From an uncultured Aquimarina sp. (GTDB lineage: Bacteria > Bacteroidota > Bacteroidia > Flavobacteriales > Flavobacteriaceae): DNA of 64,000 bases. The notes under the pieces were generated by a model. It was not told the origin of the DNA and made no database searches. It saw nothing but the letters and a program-made list of their open reading frames with translations. Every line of letters starts with the position of its first letter. Positions within the stretch are counted from its first letter, which is position 1. Where the stretch lies: NCBI GenBank assembly GCA_947498815.1, contig CANMLU010000007.1, positions 243,854 to 307,853 on the forward strand, in the 5' to 3' direction. Below, in pieces: positions 11,067 through 21,100 of this stretch. Position numbers and translations under genes: made by a program.

Positions 11067-11074
11067 TAATTTTG
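11067..11074 (+). promoter_or_regulatory. Possible -7 box for the YceI gene
   Basis: TAATTTTG fits TAnnTTTG and lies 73 bases before the YceI ATG, just after the AraC gene ends. Confidence 0.35.
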
Positions 11075-11146
11075 GCAATCCTTATAAAAATTGTCGATTT
11101 GGCTTTTCTTTAGTTCTATTATTGAAGTTTAATTAAAACTTCGAAA

Positions 11147-11743
11147 ATGATGAAAACTAAACTTTTTACTCTTGCTCTATTATGTTGTACCGTCTTTAAT
11201 TTGGGTTTCAAGACAATTACAGATACGTATACATTGGATGTTGGTCATACCCATATTGGTTTTGATGTTGAACGCTTTTTGGTAGGCGAGGTATCGGGTC
11301 GATTCAATGAGTTCTCTGGTAATATTATGATGACTGGAGATAATCCTGAGACGCTCAAGGTGGATATCAAAATAAACACCAATAGCCTTGATACCAATAA
11401 TAAAACACGTGATGGACATCTCAAAGGTCAAATGTGGCTAGACACAGAAAAACACCCTCAAATTATATTTAACTCAAAGACTATAAAAAAGGAGGGCAAC
11501 AAAACGTTTACCATGACAGGAGATTTAACGATCCATGGGATAACAAAAACGATTCAGTTTCCGGTAGAGGTTCTGGGCCCATTCAAAGACCCTACGAAGA
11601 AGTTAGCTATAGGAATTAAAGCGGATCTCGCGATCGACAGGTTTGATTATGGAATAGCATTTAATAAAAAAATGGATAATGGATCTTTTTTTATTGGTAA
11701 TGAAGTCAAGATAAAAATAAGAGCATTGGCGTATAAAAATTAA
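11147..11743 (+). CDS. YceI-family periplasmic lipid-binding protein
   Basis: 198 residues: signal peptide (about 1-22), then the YceI lipocalin-like barrel: YTLDVGHTHIGFDVERFLVGEVSGRFNEFSGNI, LDTNNKTRDGHLKGQMWLDTEKHPQIIFNS and GDLTIHGITKTIQFPVEV. YceI proteins bind isoprenoid or other lipid ligands in the periplasm. It precedes a tetR gene whose operator-like site lies in the 56-base gap, so it may be read independently. Confidence 0.9.
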   Translation: MMKTKLFTLALLCCTVFNLGFKTITDTYTLDVGHTHIGFDVERFLVGEVSGRFNEFSGNIMMTGDNPETLKVDIKINTNSLDTNNKTRDGHLKGQMWLDTEKHPQIIFNSKTIKKEGNKTFTMTGDLTIHGITKTIQFPVEVLGPFKDPTKKLAIGIKADLAIDRFDYGIAFNKKMDNGSFFIGNEVKIKIRALAYKN

Positions 11744-11753
11744 AATAAAAATA

Positions 11754-11770
11754 AACCAATCGGTCTAATT
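11754..11770. promoter_or_regulatory. Operator-like site upstream of tetR
   Basis: ACCAATCGGTCTAATT shares CGGTCTAATT with the site at 12405-12420 downstream of tetR. It lies just upstream of the tetR -7 box (TATTTTTG, 11785-11792), which is a position where binding would block transcription. TAGAnnnnTCTA-type palindromes are common TetR targets, but this copy has only a good right half. Confidence 0.5.
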
Positions 11771-11799
11771 CCGTTTTTTTTTCATATTTTTGAACCGAA

Positions 11800-12381
11800 A
11801 TGGGATATAAACATAACAAAGAAGAGATTTTAGAGGTCGGATATCAAGTGATTCGTAAGAATGGATATCATCATGTAGGCATTAATCAAATATTGAAAGA
11901 GGCCGGTATCCCAAAGGGTTCTTTTTATAACTTTTTTGAGTCTAAAGAAGATTTTGCAAAACAGGTAATTACTCATTATGGTCAAAATAATACGATTTGG
12001 CTTACATCATATTTTAATGAGTCCAAAGAAACTCCTTTGAAAACACTTAGATCTTTTTATGGACTGTTGATACAGTATAACGAAGAAGATGACTATGCTA
12101 GTGGTTGTTTAATCAATAGTATGGGTAACGAGACGGGTCGGTTATATGATGACTTGGCCGATGCGAGTAATACTCAATTTTCGGAATGGATTGATGTGAT
12201 TGCCCAAGTAGTTCAAAAAGGACAAGAGATAGGAGAGATTACTAAAAAATTTACCGCTTCAGAAATCGCCGAATACCTTCATTTGGGTATGTATGGTACA
12301 TTTTTTAAAATGAAAGTTACAAGATCCAGAGCGTATATGGACACATGGTTAGAAATGACAATTAATTTTATTAAGGCATAA
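11800..12381 (+). CDS. TetR/AcrR-family repressor
   Basis: 193 residues. The N-terminal HTH is clear: ILEVGYQVIRKNGYHHVGINQILKEAGIPKGSFYNFFESKEDFAKQVI. The C-terminal half is the TetR_C ligand domain (GCLINSMGNETGRLYDDLADASNTQF..), similar to regulators of small organic or electrophilic compounds. The leader from the -7 box to the ATG is very short (eight bases). Near-identical operator-like sequences sit before tetR and before the following SRPBCC gene, which suggests autoregulation and repression of the downstream pair. Confidence 0.9.
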   Translation: MGYKHNKEEILEVGYQVIRKNGYHHVGINQILKEAGIPKGSFYNFFESKEDFAKQVITHYGQNNTIWLTSYFNESKETPLKTLRSFYGLLIQYNEEDDYASGCLINSMGNETGRLYDDLADASNTQFSEWIDVIAQVVQKGQEIGEITKKFTASEIAEYLHLGMYGTFFKMKVTRSRAYMDTWLEMTINFIKA

Positions 12382-12404
12382 ATTTTTTTTGAAAATAAAA
12401 TAAG

Positions 12405-12420
12405 TAGAACGGTCTAATTA
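12405..12420. promoter_or_regulatory. Operator-like palindrome upstream of the SRPBCC gene
   Basis: TAGAACGGTCTA is a near-perfect palindrome (TAGA/TCTA arms) followed by ATTA. The CGGTCTAATT core repeats the site in front of tetR. It is 12 bases before the SRPBCC ATG. Confidence 0.55.
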
Positions 12421-12427
12421 ATAACAT

Positions 12428-12898
12428 ATGAAAGCACTTAATAGTAAACAATTTACAGGAGCCCCAAAGCAATTAATCATTAAAAGGTTGATTAACGCCC
12501 CTATTGAAAGAGTATGGGATATAGTGAGCGATCATGAGGGTATGACTAGCTGGATGCCAATGATTAAACATGTTGATTTAAAACAGCCTAATCAAAAAGG
12601 AGAGTGGGGAGAAGGTTGTGAACGCCATTGCCAGTTTGGATCGGACCTTTTGGAAGAAAAGATAGTGCATTGGGATCCGCCATATGGGTATGCATATATG
12701 ATTGCAGATATGCACATCGTAAAGAACCATTTAGGTCATTTTCAACTTTTGGAAACACTTGACGGGACCGAGGTTACTTGGACTCAATATTTTGATCCCA
12801 ACGGAAATGCCATTAAACGCTGGATGGCAAAGAATGTAATGCTTCCATCAGTCATGAAAAAAGCACTGAAAAATCTAGAAAAGAAAGTCGCAGTATAA
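12428..12898 (+). CDS. SRPBCC-family protein
   Basis: 156 residues without a signal peptide. The N-terminal KRLINAPIERVWDIVSDHEGMTSWMPMIKHVDL and later TEVTWTQYFDPNG are the START/Bet v1-like fold pattern of polyketide cyclase/dehydrase-like proteins, which form a hydrophobic ligand pocket. Probably TetR-controlled through the palindrome just upstream, and co-transcribed with the lipoprotein gene 17 bases downstream. Ligand and reaction are unknown. Confidence 0.85.
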   Translation: MKALNSKQFTGAPKQLIIKRLINAPIERVWDIVSDHEGMTSWMPMIKHVDLKQPNQKGEWGEGCERHCQFGSDLLEEKIVHWDPPYGYAYMIADMHIVKNHLGHFQLLETLDGTEVTWTQYFDPNGNAIKRWMAKNVMLPSVMKKALKNLEKKVAV

Positions 12899-12915
12899 AC
12901 CTAAAAACATAAACG

Positions 12916-13815
12916 ATGAAATCAATTTTTAAATTATCCCTACTTACATTGCTCGTCATAGGAATACAATCATGTAAATCCGTGGATCTAAGAACAGATG
13001 TAGTATTAGACAACCCGAATAGCAAGGAACAAAAAGGGAAACAACTTCTCGAAAAAGCGGTATTGGCAATGGGCTATGATAAACTTACCCAATCCCAGGT
13101 ATACCAAACAACTGCTCAATTTAATTGGAAAGGTATTTGGCTCACAATGCCAATGAACGCCTTGCCAGGTAATAATAACAAGAATATAAAATTTCGTTTT
13201 GCTACGAATACTTTTGACGGACAGGTAGAGTATCTCGAAGGAAGAAAAAAAGAAACTATTCAAGGTTTGCAATCCTGGAGAGGATATAAAACAGAGACAA
13301 ATAGTGATTACTTCAAACAGCATGAACATGATCGCTACATTTGGGGTTTGGCAACGTATCATTATTTGCTAGAAGCACCTTATAGGGTATTAAACGAATG
13401 TGATATTATTCGTTATGCAGGAGAAACATCATTTCAAGGAAAAAACTTTGACCTAATCTATGCTACTTGGGGTACCGAGGCACCAAATAAGAAGTATGAT
13501 CGCTGGCTAATGTATGTTAATAAAGAAACAGGATTCGTTGATATGTTGGAGGTTACTATAAACGATTTCTTTTTACCTATGCCCAAAGGAATGCAGCACG
13601 CTACAGTGCATTTGGAACGAAAAAAGACAAGTATTGGTACTTATCTTCCAAGTAATGTGATTATTCAGTTGAAATCACCAAAAAACAAAGAGAAAACCAA
13701 AGTATACTCGTTTGCCCTTCAGGATTATAAGTTTGATTCTTTCCCAAAGGAAACCCTTTATCCTTTAAAAGGACTACCTTTTTATGGAAATTCAAAACCC
13801 AAAAAGGTCGAATAA
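12916..13815 (+). CDS. Lipoprotein of unknown function
   Basis: 299 residues with a lipoprotein signal (lipobox GIQSC, Cys 20). The mature protein is rich in aromatic beta-strand-like segments (QVYQTTAQFNWKGIWLTMPMN, RFATNTFDGQVEYLEGRK), resembling outer-membrane lipoprotein-carrier-like or DUF6503-like folds, but I cannot assign a family with certainty. It is third in the tetR-SRPBCC group, which suggests a shared role in handling a hydrophobic compound at the envelope. Confidence 0.72.
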   Translation: MKSIFKLSLLTLLVIGIQSCKSVDLRTDVVLDNPNSKEQKGKQLLEKAVLAMGYDKLTQSQVYQTTAQFNWKGIWLTMPMNALPGNNNKNIKFRFATNTFDGQVEYLEGRKKETIQGLQSWRGYKTETNSDYFKQHEHDRYIWGLATYHYLLEAPYRVLNECDIIRYAGETSFQGKNFDLIYATWGTEAPNKKYDRWLMYVNKETGFVDMLEVTINDFFLPMPKGMQHATVHLERKKTSIGTYLPSNVIIQLKSPKNKEKTKVYSFALQDYKFDSFPKETLYPLKGLPFYGNSKPKKVE

Positions 13816-13850
13816 TAACCGATATTCGAAATTTTGTATAATAATACACA

Positions 13851-13878
13851 AAAAAATGAGTGGCAATACTCATTTTTT
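13851..13878 (+). terminator. Terminator after the tetR group
   Basis: AAAAATGAGT and its complement pair around a short loop and end in a T run, 36 bases after the lipoprotein stop. Confidence 0.75.
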
Positions 13879-13975
13879 TCTTTTCTGAAAGATTCCTTTA
13901 ATCATCACTGGTATGTTATTGTTTTCATGTCCAATTCGTTGAAAATTTGATATTTAATTTCATTTTTGTTGGCTT

Positions 13976-13983
13976 TATTTTTG
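13976..13983 (+). promoter_or_regulatory. -7 box upstream of the amidase gene
   Basis: TATTTTTG fits TAnnTTTG, 53 bases before the amidase ATG and after a terminator. Confidence 0.45.
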
Positions 13984-14035
13984 GATAAAAGAAAACTTTT
14001 TTTCAATTTTAGTTCGATAACACAAATCTCAACTC

Positions 14036-16336
14036 ATGAAAAAAAATGTATTACTATTCGTAATATGTTGCTTACTTTTTGTGCCTAATACGCATGCACA
14101 AGAAAAGCGACATGTATTTAAGGGAGAAGGTTCTGAAACTTTCGAAATTAAACTAACCGATCAAAATGCTTTATCAAAAAGCAGTGCACTAATTCAACAG
14201 TCAGACGGACTTGTCTTAAAGCAAAAGACAAAAGAATTACCAGAGTTTATACTCAAACCCATTAAAATAAACCTGGATAAACCCAAACCTTTTATTTCTG
14301 CATATACAGTATGGAAAGGGAAAAATCTTGACTATACTTTAATGAGTCTAAGCTACCGTACTTCGAAAAAAGGGAAGTCCTGGTCCGATTGGAAACCAGC
14401 AGTTTTTGATGGACATTTGGAACAAACTAGTGAACGTGTCATTTCAAAAATGGAGTTTCTGGATAAGAAAGTGAAATATATTCAGTATAAAGTTTCACTA
14501 AAAAAAGAACTGAGAAACGTATCCATTTTGGATGCTAAGTTATTTCATTACAGTCCCGGAGAAACGTCAAGGAAAATTCAAAAACAAATTGAAGAAAACG
14601 CTAATAATGCAAATAAAGCCAACAAGGCTGCATGCACAAAACCTGCTGTGGTAAGTAGAAGCCAGTGGGGTGCTATTTTTACAAATCCGGCGGCTACATC
14701 TACAGTATCACACCTTATTGTACATCACGAATTTGGATCTAATACCAGTAGCGATTGGGCCGCAAGGGTACGATCTGTTCAAAATTTTCATATTAATGGT
14801 AATGGATGGTCCGACATAGGATATAATTTTTTGGTCGATCCAAATGGTGTAATTTATGAAGGAAGAGCAGGAGGCGATAATGCCATCGGTGCGCATTTCT
14901 GTGGAAGAAACAGAAACACAATGGCGGTCTGTATGTTGGGAGATTATTCATCGGTAACTCCAACAACTGCCACACAAAATTCTGTAAAAGACATATTGGC
15001 TTGGAAAGCAAACAAAGAAGGTATAAACCCTTTGGGGTCTTCTTTTCACTCTTCTGTTAATGGATCTTTAACTCATATTGCTGGTCATCGGGATGCAGGT
15101 TGTTCTGTCTGTCCAGGTAATGGGGGTTATGCAACTCTTGGCGGAATTAGAAGTGGAGTAGATTTTTTGATTTCTAATGGCTGTTCTGGAGGAGGAACAC
15201 CACCAAGTACAGATATAACACCTCCTACAACTTCTATAAGTGGTGGTGCTGTTCAAACAGGGGACTTTATTGTAAATTTTACAGATAATGATAATGTTGG
15301 AGTAGCGAGAAGATATTATCAGGTTTTAGAAAAATATAGCTCTAGCTTTTTGGCCAATAGGCGAAAAGGATTTTTTAATGAAAATTTTGGTCAGGACTTT
15401 GGTGTTTATGATGTTGGAGCGGGTAGCTGGAGTGTAGCCAATGGTAGGTTAAACCAGTCCAATACGACTTCAGATAATACAATGTGGAGTTCGTATTTAA
15501 TCCAGGATTCTGGATTGCCATATTTATATGAGTTTGCTGCAAAAGTTAACTCGACCACAGGACCTCGTAAATTTGGGATTCATATCATGTCTTCTGATGG
15601 AACATTAAGTCAACGAGGAAACTCTTATCTCATTTGGTTTAGTGGCGAGGATAACAAAGTTCGAATCTATGAAACAGTAAATAACGCGTTGTATTTTAGG
15701 GCAATTGCAGATGTTTCTTTAGACAATAATTGGGCAAAATATCGTGTTACGTATAGTCCGGCCTATGGTGTAATACAGATATGGAAAAACAATGAATATT
15801 TATTAAATTGGACCGATGGTAGCCCAATATCATCTGGGGTTGCAATGTCCTTACGAACAAATAAAACTTCAGTAACATTTGATGATCTAAAAGTTTATAA
15901 GTTTAGAGCGGGAGGTAGTGCAAAAATAACCGCTGGTAACTCTGATAATAATAAAGACCTTAGGACCGCAACCGGAAAAATAAAGAGTATGGTAAGGGAT
16001 GATACAGGTAACTGGTCATCACCTGGTAATTTGGATGTTACAATGAGCTTTGGACGATCTTTTATAACAACATCGTTAACAAAACTCACATTGTATCCAA
16101 ATGAAGTAACGGATAAAGCTACTATAAGATGGCAACAACCAGATTATGGAGTAGTACACATAGCGGCTTTTGATTTGCAAGGAAAATTGGTGGCCAAAAT
16201 GCCCAAGGATTATATGGATAAAGGGTTAAGTGAATTAGACATCACGCCATTAACTAATAAACTTCAATCGGGGTTGTATATGCTTAAACTTACATCTGGA
16301 TCCTATCTTGAAACCATTAGGATGATGAAAAAATAA
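14036..16336 (+). CDS. Secreted PGRP-type N-acetylmuramoyl-L-alanine amidase with T9SS-like sorting domain
   Basis: 766 residues. A signal peptide (to about residue 21) is followed by an N-terminal beta domain and an amidase_2/PGRP domain (about 203-375). Zinc ligands are expected at H230 (LIVHHEF), H351 and C359 (GHRDAGCSVCPG), with Y263 (GYNFLVD) as catalytic partner; all are present. A middle concanavalin-like region follows (about 445-625). The last ~75 residues (TLYPNEVTDKATIRW...SGLYMLKLTSG) match type IX sorting domains. It would be secreted and cut the peptide from peptidoglycan glycan strands, in remodelling or attack on other bacteria. Confidence 0.9.
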   Translation: MKKNVLLFVICCLLFVPNTHAQEKRHVFKGEGSETFEIKLTDQNALSKSSALIQQSDGLVLKQKTKELPEFILKPIKINLDKPKPFISAYTVWKGKNLDYTLMSLSYRTSKKGKSWSDWKPAVFDGHLEQTSERVISKMEFLDKKVKYIQYKVSLKKELRNVSILDAKLFHYSPGETSRKIQKQIEENANNANKANKAACTKPAVVSRSQWGAIFTNPAATSTVSHLIVHHEFGSNTSSDWAARVRSVQNFHINGNGWSDIGYNFLVDPNGVIYEGRAGGDNAIGAHFCGRNRNTMAVCMLGDYSSVTPTTATQNSVKDILAWKANKEGINPLGSSFHSSVNGSLTHIAGHRDAGCSVCPGNGGYATLGGIRSGVDFLISNGCSGGGTPPSTDITPPTTSISGGAVQTGDFIVNFTDNDNVGVARRYYQVLEKYSSSFLANRRKGFFNENFGQDFGVYDVGAGSWSVANGRLNQSNTTSDNTMWSSYLIQDSGLPYLYEFAAKVNSTTGPRKFGIHIMSSDGTLSQRGNSYLIWFSGEDNKVRIYETVNNALYFRAIADVSLDNNWAKYRVTYSPAYGVIQIWKNNEYLLNWTDGSPISSGVAMSLRTNKTSVTFDDLKVYKFRAGGSAKITAGNSDNNKDLRTATGKIKSMVRDDTGNWSSPGNLDVTMSFGRSFITTSLTKLTLYPNEVTDKATIRWQQPDYGVVHIAAFDLQGKLVAKMPKDYMDKGLSELDITPLTNKLQSGLYMLKLTSGSYLETIRMMKK

Positions 16337-16365
16337 AAGAACTTATTTGAAGTGCGTCAGTTTTT

Positions 16366-16407
16366 AAATAAAGATGCAATATCAGAAATGATATTGCATC
16401 TTTATTT
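16366..16407. terminator. Bidirectional terminator between the amidase and susD genes
   Basis: AAATAAAGATGCAATAT pairs perfectly with its complement around an eight-base loop. A- and T-rich flanks make it usable on both strands. It lies between the convergent amidase and SusD genes. Confidence 0.8.
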
Positions 16408-16633
16408 TTATAATTCAAAATTAATCGACAAAAATTAGTCGTTGGTTACATATAAGATCTAATCGATATCCTTGTCCTTAAATTTTAAACATTAATAAGC
16501 CTTTTCACAACCTTAAAGAAGATAAATGTTTCTTACAATTGTTATCGGTTTTGATACTCAATAAATATCTATAATTCTATTTATTGAGCATCAAGTTACA
16601 TAATTATCTATTGATCTCTAAATAATTAATCCC

Positions 16634-18157
16634 CTAATATCCTGGATTTTGTTTTAAATTAGGATTCGCTCCAAGTGCTGAATTAGGAATTGGAAATAGA
16701 TTTCTTGTTGGATCTGTAACTGATTTATCTTGCCAAACGTTATTAAAGTCGCCAAACCTTATTTGGTCTGTTCTTCTAAAACCTTCCCAATACAATTCAA
16801 AACCACGTTCATTTAACATAGAAGTTGCATCTATAGAAGTTAATGGTGCCGCATTTCTTTCTGCTCTTAAAATGTTTAAGGTTGCCATAGCATTAGCCGT
16901 ATCTCCATTCCATAAATAAGCCTCAGCGAGATTTAGATAAACCTCTCCTAAACGCATTAAAGCCGCATCTATATTAGGATTTTCTTCATTCTCAAAGTCT
17001 GGAGTATATTTCATTACACGAATTCCATTAACTTCTAAAGCATCTCCTAGAGTTAATAGTTCAACTTCTTTTGTGAAATTCAATGGATTACCTAATCTAT
17101 CTTTAAGGGCTATACCAGTTCCATCAAATTGTTGCCCAATCAGGAAACCCATTTTAACCCCTGAAAATTCTGTATATGTTGTGCTAGCTGATTTTCTTAC
17201 ATCGTTATCGTCTGTAAATGTATTGTAAAAATCTGCGATTGTTGCAAAGCCATTCCATCCGCCTGGTGTCTGGTTATAGTGTAATGTGGAGAAATACTTA
17301 TTTCGCATACTATCGCCAATAGTCTGAGCTTCTCCTCCAGTATAATTAGCTACTAATATTAATTCTGAAATATCGTTTGCAGGTTCAAAACTTTTATAAA
17401 AATCTATTCCTGAAAGTAAACTATTAGTACCTGAATTTATAATTTCCTGGGATAAACTAATAACTTGGTTCATATCTGCTTCTGAAGGGGATGCCAGCCC
17501 TTCATAAACAAATTTATTAAGATACACCCGGGCCATTAACATTCTTGCCGCATTTTTGGTAGCTCTTTCAGGTGCTCCTGTATCAGCTAAATTTGGTAAC
17601 GCGGTATTCAAATCAGAAAGCATTTGTGCAACCGCTTCTTTTCTATTTAAAATTACGGGTGATAATAATACGTCCTCTCCTGGTTCTCTAAAAGGAACTT
17701 GTCCATAAAGATCGTTTACCGAAAACATAAAAAATGCTCTCAAAAATAAGGCCTCGGCCTCTTCTTGAAGCGAAGGATCAAAGGTTAATACTTCATTACA
17801 ATTAAAAATCGCATTTAAAAGGGCATTAAACGTATTTCCAGAATTTTGACTATCTGCATCCCATTCATGGGTATGAAGCACTTTCCATCTGCCATTGTTA
17901 TCCCAATCTGCACCACGTAATGGTGGAATTAATTCATCAGAGCTATGCTCTTGTAATGACCATGCCAAATCTTGAGAGCCAAACAGTTGCAAGTTATTGT
18001 ATGCGGTGCCTAATAATTGGGAAGCATCAAATGTTTCTCTTGCCAACTCTCCAGGAAGGTTTGATTTAATCTCCTCGTCTAAATTTGTACATCCAAATAG
18101 TATGCTTATCATTAGCATACTAAATATGATATTATAATGTTTTTTTACTTGTTTCAT
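16634..18157 (-). CDS. SusD/RagB-family outer-membrane lipoprotein
   Basis: 507 residues if started at the ATG at 18157 (MKQVKKHYNIIFSMLM...), which gives a proper lipoprotein signal with lipobox ILFGC. The longer frame starting at 18202 would add an unlikely N-terminus that overlaps susC. SusD hallmarks are NNLQLFGSQDLAW, AEALFLRAFFMFSVNDLYGQVPF, RMLMARVYLNKF and the C-terminal ERGFELYWEGFRRTDQIRFG. It caps the SusC transporter and binds glycan or peptide ligands at the cell surface. No glycosidase or peptidase is adjacent. Confidence 0.93.
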   Translation of the reverse strand: MKQVKKHYNIIFSMLMISILFGCTNLDEEIKSNLPGELARETFDASQLLGTAYNNLQLFGSQDLAWSLQEHSSDELIPPLRGADWDNNGRWKVLHTHEWDADSQNSGNTFNALLNAIFNCNEVLTFDPSLQEEAEALFLRAFFMFSVNDLYGQVPFREPGEDVLLSPVILNRKEAVAQMLSDLNTALPNLADTGAPERATKNAARMLMARVYLNKFVYEGLASPSEADMNQVISLSQEIINSGTNSLLSGIDFYKSFEPANDISELILVANYTGGEAQTIGDSMRNKYFSTLHYNQTPGGWNGFATIADFYNTFTDDNDVRKSASTTYTEFSGVKMGFLIGQQFDGTGIALKDRLGNPLNFTKEVELLTLGDALEVNGIRVMKYTPDFENEENPNIDAALMRLGEVYLNLAEAYLWNGDTANAMATLNILRAERNAAPLTSIDATSMLNERGFELYWEGFRRTDQIRFGDFNNVWQDKSVTDPTRNLFPIPNSALGANPNLKQNPGY

Positions 18158-18188
18158 TTTCTTGTATTTTTTTATTTTGTTGTACTGT

Positions 18189-21100
18189 CTAAAATGACAC
18201 ATTTAAACCTAAACTAAAAATTCTAGAAGGAGGGTATGGAGCATATTCAATACCAAAAGATGGAATTCCTTCGTTGTTAAATGTTACTGTATTTACTTCT
18301 GGATCGAATCCTGAATACGGTGTAATCACAAATAAATTTTGTGCTGTAATAGTAAGTCTCGAATTACTTACCCAATTAGCAACATTATCAAAGTTGTAGC
18401 CTAACGACAGGTTAGAAAGTCTTATAAAGTCTCCTGATTCTAAATATAATGTTGAAGGAGCATTAGTAGCACCTGCAGCTATATTAGCTACATCAAAGTT
18501 TGAACTTATATTTCGAGAAGGAAATGCACTTCTTACCTCTGTAATTGCATTCGTGGTATTATTAAATACTTGTTGCCCATAAGCACCATTCATATTAATA
18601 GTGAGATCCCAGTTTTTATATTTCATAAACGATCTAATCCCTATTAAAACTTCTGGATTAGGGTCGCCAACAAAAGCTCTATCTACACTAGAATCCCCAA
18701 CACCATCACCATTAAAATCTTGATATGTTGGCGAACCAGTACTATCATAGCCTGTAAAAACAGGTAACCTGAAAGCAAACAAAGGCTGATTATTAGCTAT
18801 TCTTTGTACAGGTACGCCACCACCTTGTCCATTAGTAAACCCTATTAAAAAATCATTATCTCCAAAAGGAAAGTCTTCAACTTTATTGTCTAAAAATGAA
18901 ATATTAGTTCCTAACTCCCAATAAAAATCTTCACTATCAACAATATTGACGTTTAAAGTAATTTCAACACCCTTGTTTACAACCGTTCCGTCTAAGTTAT
19001 CCCAAAATTTCGTTGCAGGTGCTGGCTGTATAGCCTCTCGTTGAAACAATAACTCATTTGTTTCTTTTCTAAAGTAATCTATACTACCACTTAACTTATT
19101 ATCAAATAAAGCAAAGTCTAACCCAGCATTATAATTAGTAGTAACTTCCCACTTTAAATTGGGGTTGGCAGAGTTAAAAGGAATGGCAAGCCCATTTTGA
19201 AATTGAAATTGAGTTTGTGCTGCACCTGCTGGAAAACTAGAATTACCAACTTCTCCATATCCTATCCTTAATTTCAAATTATTAAAAATTTCAGGAATAA
19301 AACTTTCTTCACTTAACTTCCATGCAAAAGCCGCCGATGGAAAATAGCCGTATTGATTATTTTTACCAAATTTAGAAGACCCATCTGCTCTTAAATTAAA
19401 AGTGAACAAATATTTACTAAAAAAAGAAAGATTGACTCTAGTAAAATAGGATTGTAAATCATCTGTAGCATCTTCATAAGAAGAAACAACTGGTTCCTCC
19501 GATCCTCCTGCTAAAAAATTAGTTAAATTTCCTGGGTCAATATTAAAACCTTGAACTAGTGTATAATCTCCTCTTCGCGTATTGATAACAGCTTCATAAC
19601 CTAATAACCCATCAAATCTAAAATTTTCAAAAAATTCTTTTTTATAGTTTAAGGTATGTGTAAATGTTTTAGAAAATGCATAATCATTATTAACAGCAGC
19701 AGATCCAGAATTACCTTGAAAATTAAACTCTGGTGAAACAAAAGCTCTACGTACAGATTCATATCTATCAACGCCTAATCGAAACTTGTAAGTTAAATCT
19801 TTTACTAAATCAAACTCAACCCCAATACTACCAAGTATACGTGAAGATTGAGCATCATCTTTAGTGAAAGCTAAAAATGCCAGTGGATTGGGTACAATTT
19901 CAGAAAATTGATTAAAAGTACCATCGGTATTAAATAAATCAATTGTAGGATTCCATTGTAAAGATGCTCCAATAAGTGATCCTTTAAAATCAGAATTGTT
20001 ACCAATAGGCGCAAATTGGTCATTTGTATGATTTATTATTAAGTTTGTAGTTAACCTTACGCGATCATCTTCAAAAAATTTAAATCTCGAATTAATAGCT
20101 GCACTAAATTTTTCTTGCCCAGTTTCTTTAATAATACCTTCTAAATCTTGATAGCCTAAAGAAGCCCTATAAGTAGCGTGTTCATTACCAGCAGTAAGAG
20201 ATATATTATGAGTTTGACTGAAGCCAGTTCGTGTTATTTCGTCTATCCCATCAACATTGGCATTGCCAATAGGTGTGCCACCTAATCGAATGTTCAGGGC
20301 ATTATGCTCAGGGCCACTAAGCATATCTGGACTATTACTTATTTCACTTATAGAAAAACTTGAATTATAGTCTAGTTTAGGCTTTCCTGATTTCCCTTTT
20401 TTTGTGGTAATTAAAATTACTCCATTCGCAGCTCTAGATCCGTAAATAGCAGTTGCAGAAGCATCTTTTAAAACAGTCATTGATTCAATATCACTAGAAT
20501 TAATAAATGCTAACGGATTTCTTGGTGTAGAAGTTCCAAAACCAAATTCTGATCCTGAAGCTCCTGTTATAGCATTATTAATAGGAACACCATCAATCAC
20601 AACTAAAGGGCTGTTTCCTGCCCTTGGCGAACCAACCCCTCTTATCCTAATACTTGATCCTGCTCCTGGCTCACCACTGGATTGTGTAACCTGTACACCA
20701 GAAACTCTACCCTGTATTAATTCATTAGGAGAGGTGGTTACTCCTTTATTAAAACTTTTAGCTTTAACTGTTTCTACAGTTCCTGTAGCATCTTTGGCAG
20801 AAACGGAACCATAACCAACAATAACAACTTCATCAAGTTGAGCAACATCTTCTTTCAGAATAACATTGATTGTTGTTTGTGAATCAACTTTAACTTCTTG
20901 TGTTAGATAGCCTAAGAAACTATAAACTATTATAGCATCCTTAGATACATTTTCTAAGATATATTTTCCATCAAAATCTGTTTGTGCACCATTTATAGTT
21001 CCTTTTTCGATAACATTTACACCTATTAGGGGATCTCCGTTAATGTTAGTAAGAACCCCATTTATTTCTTGTTGTTGTATCTGTACTTCTTTTGAATAGT

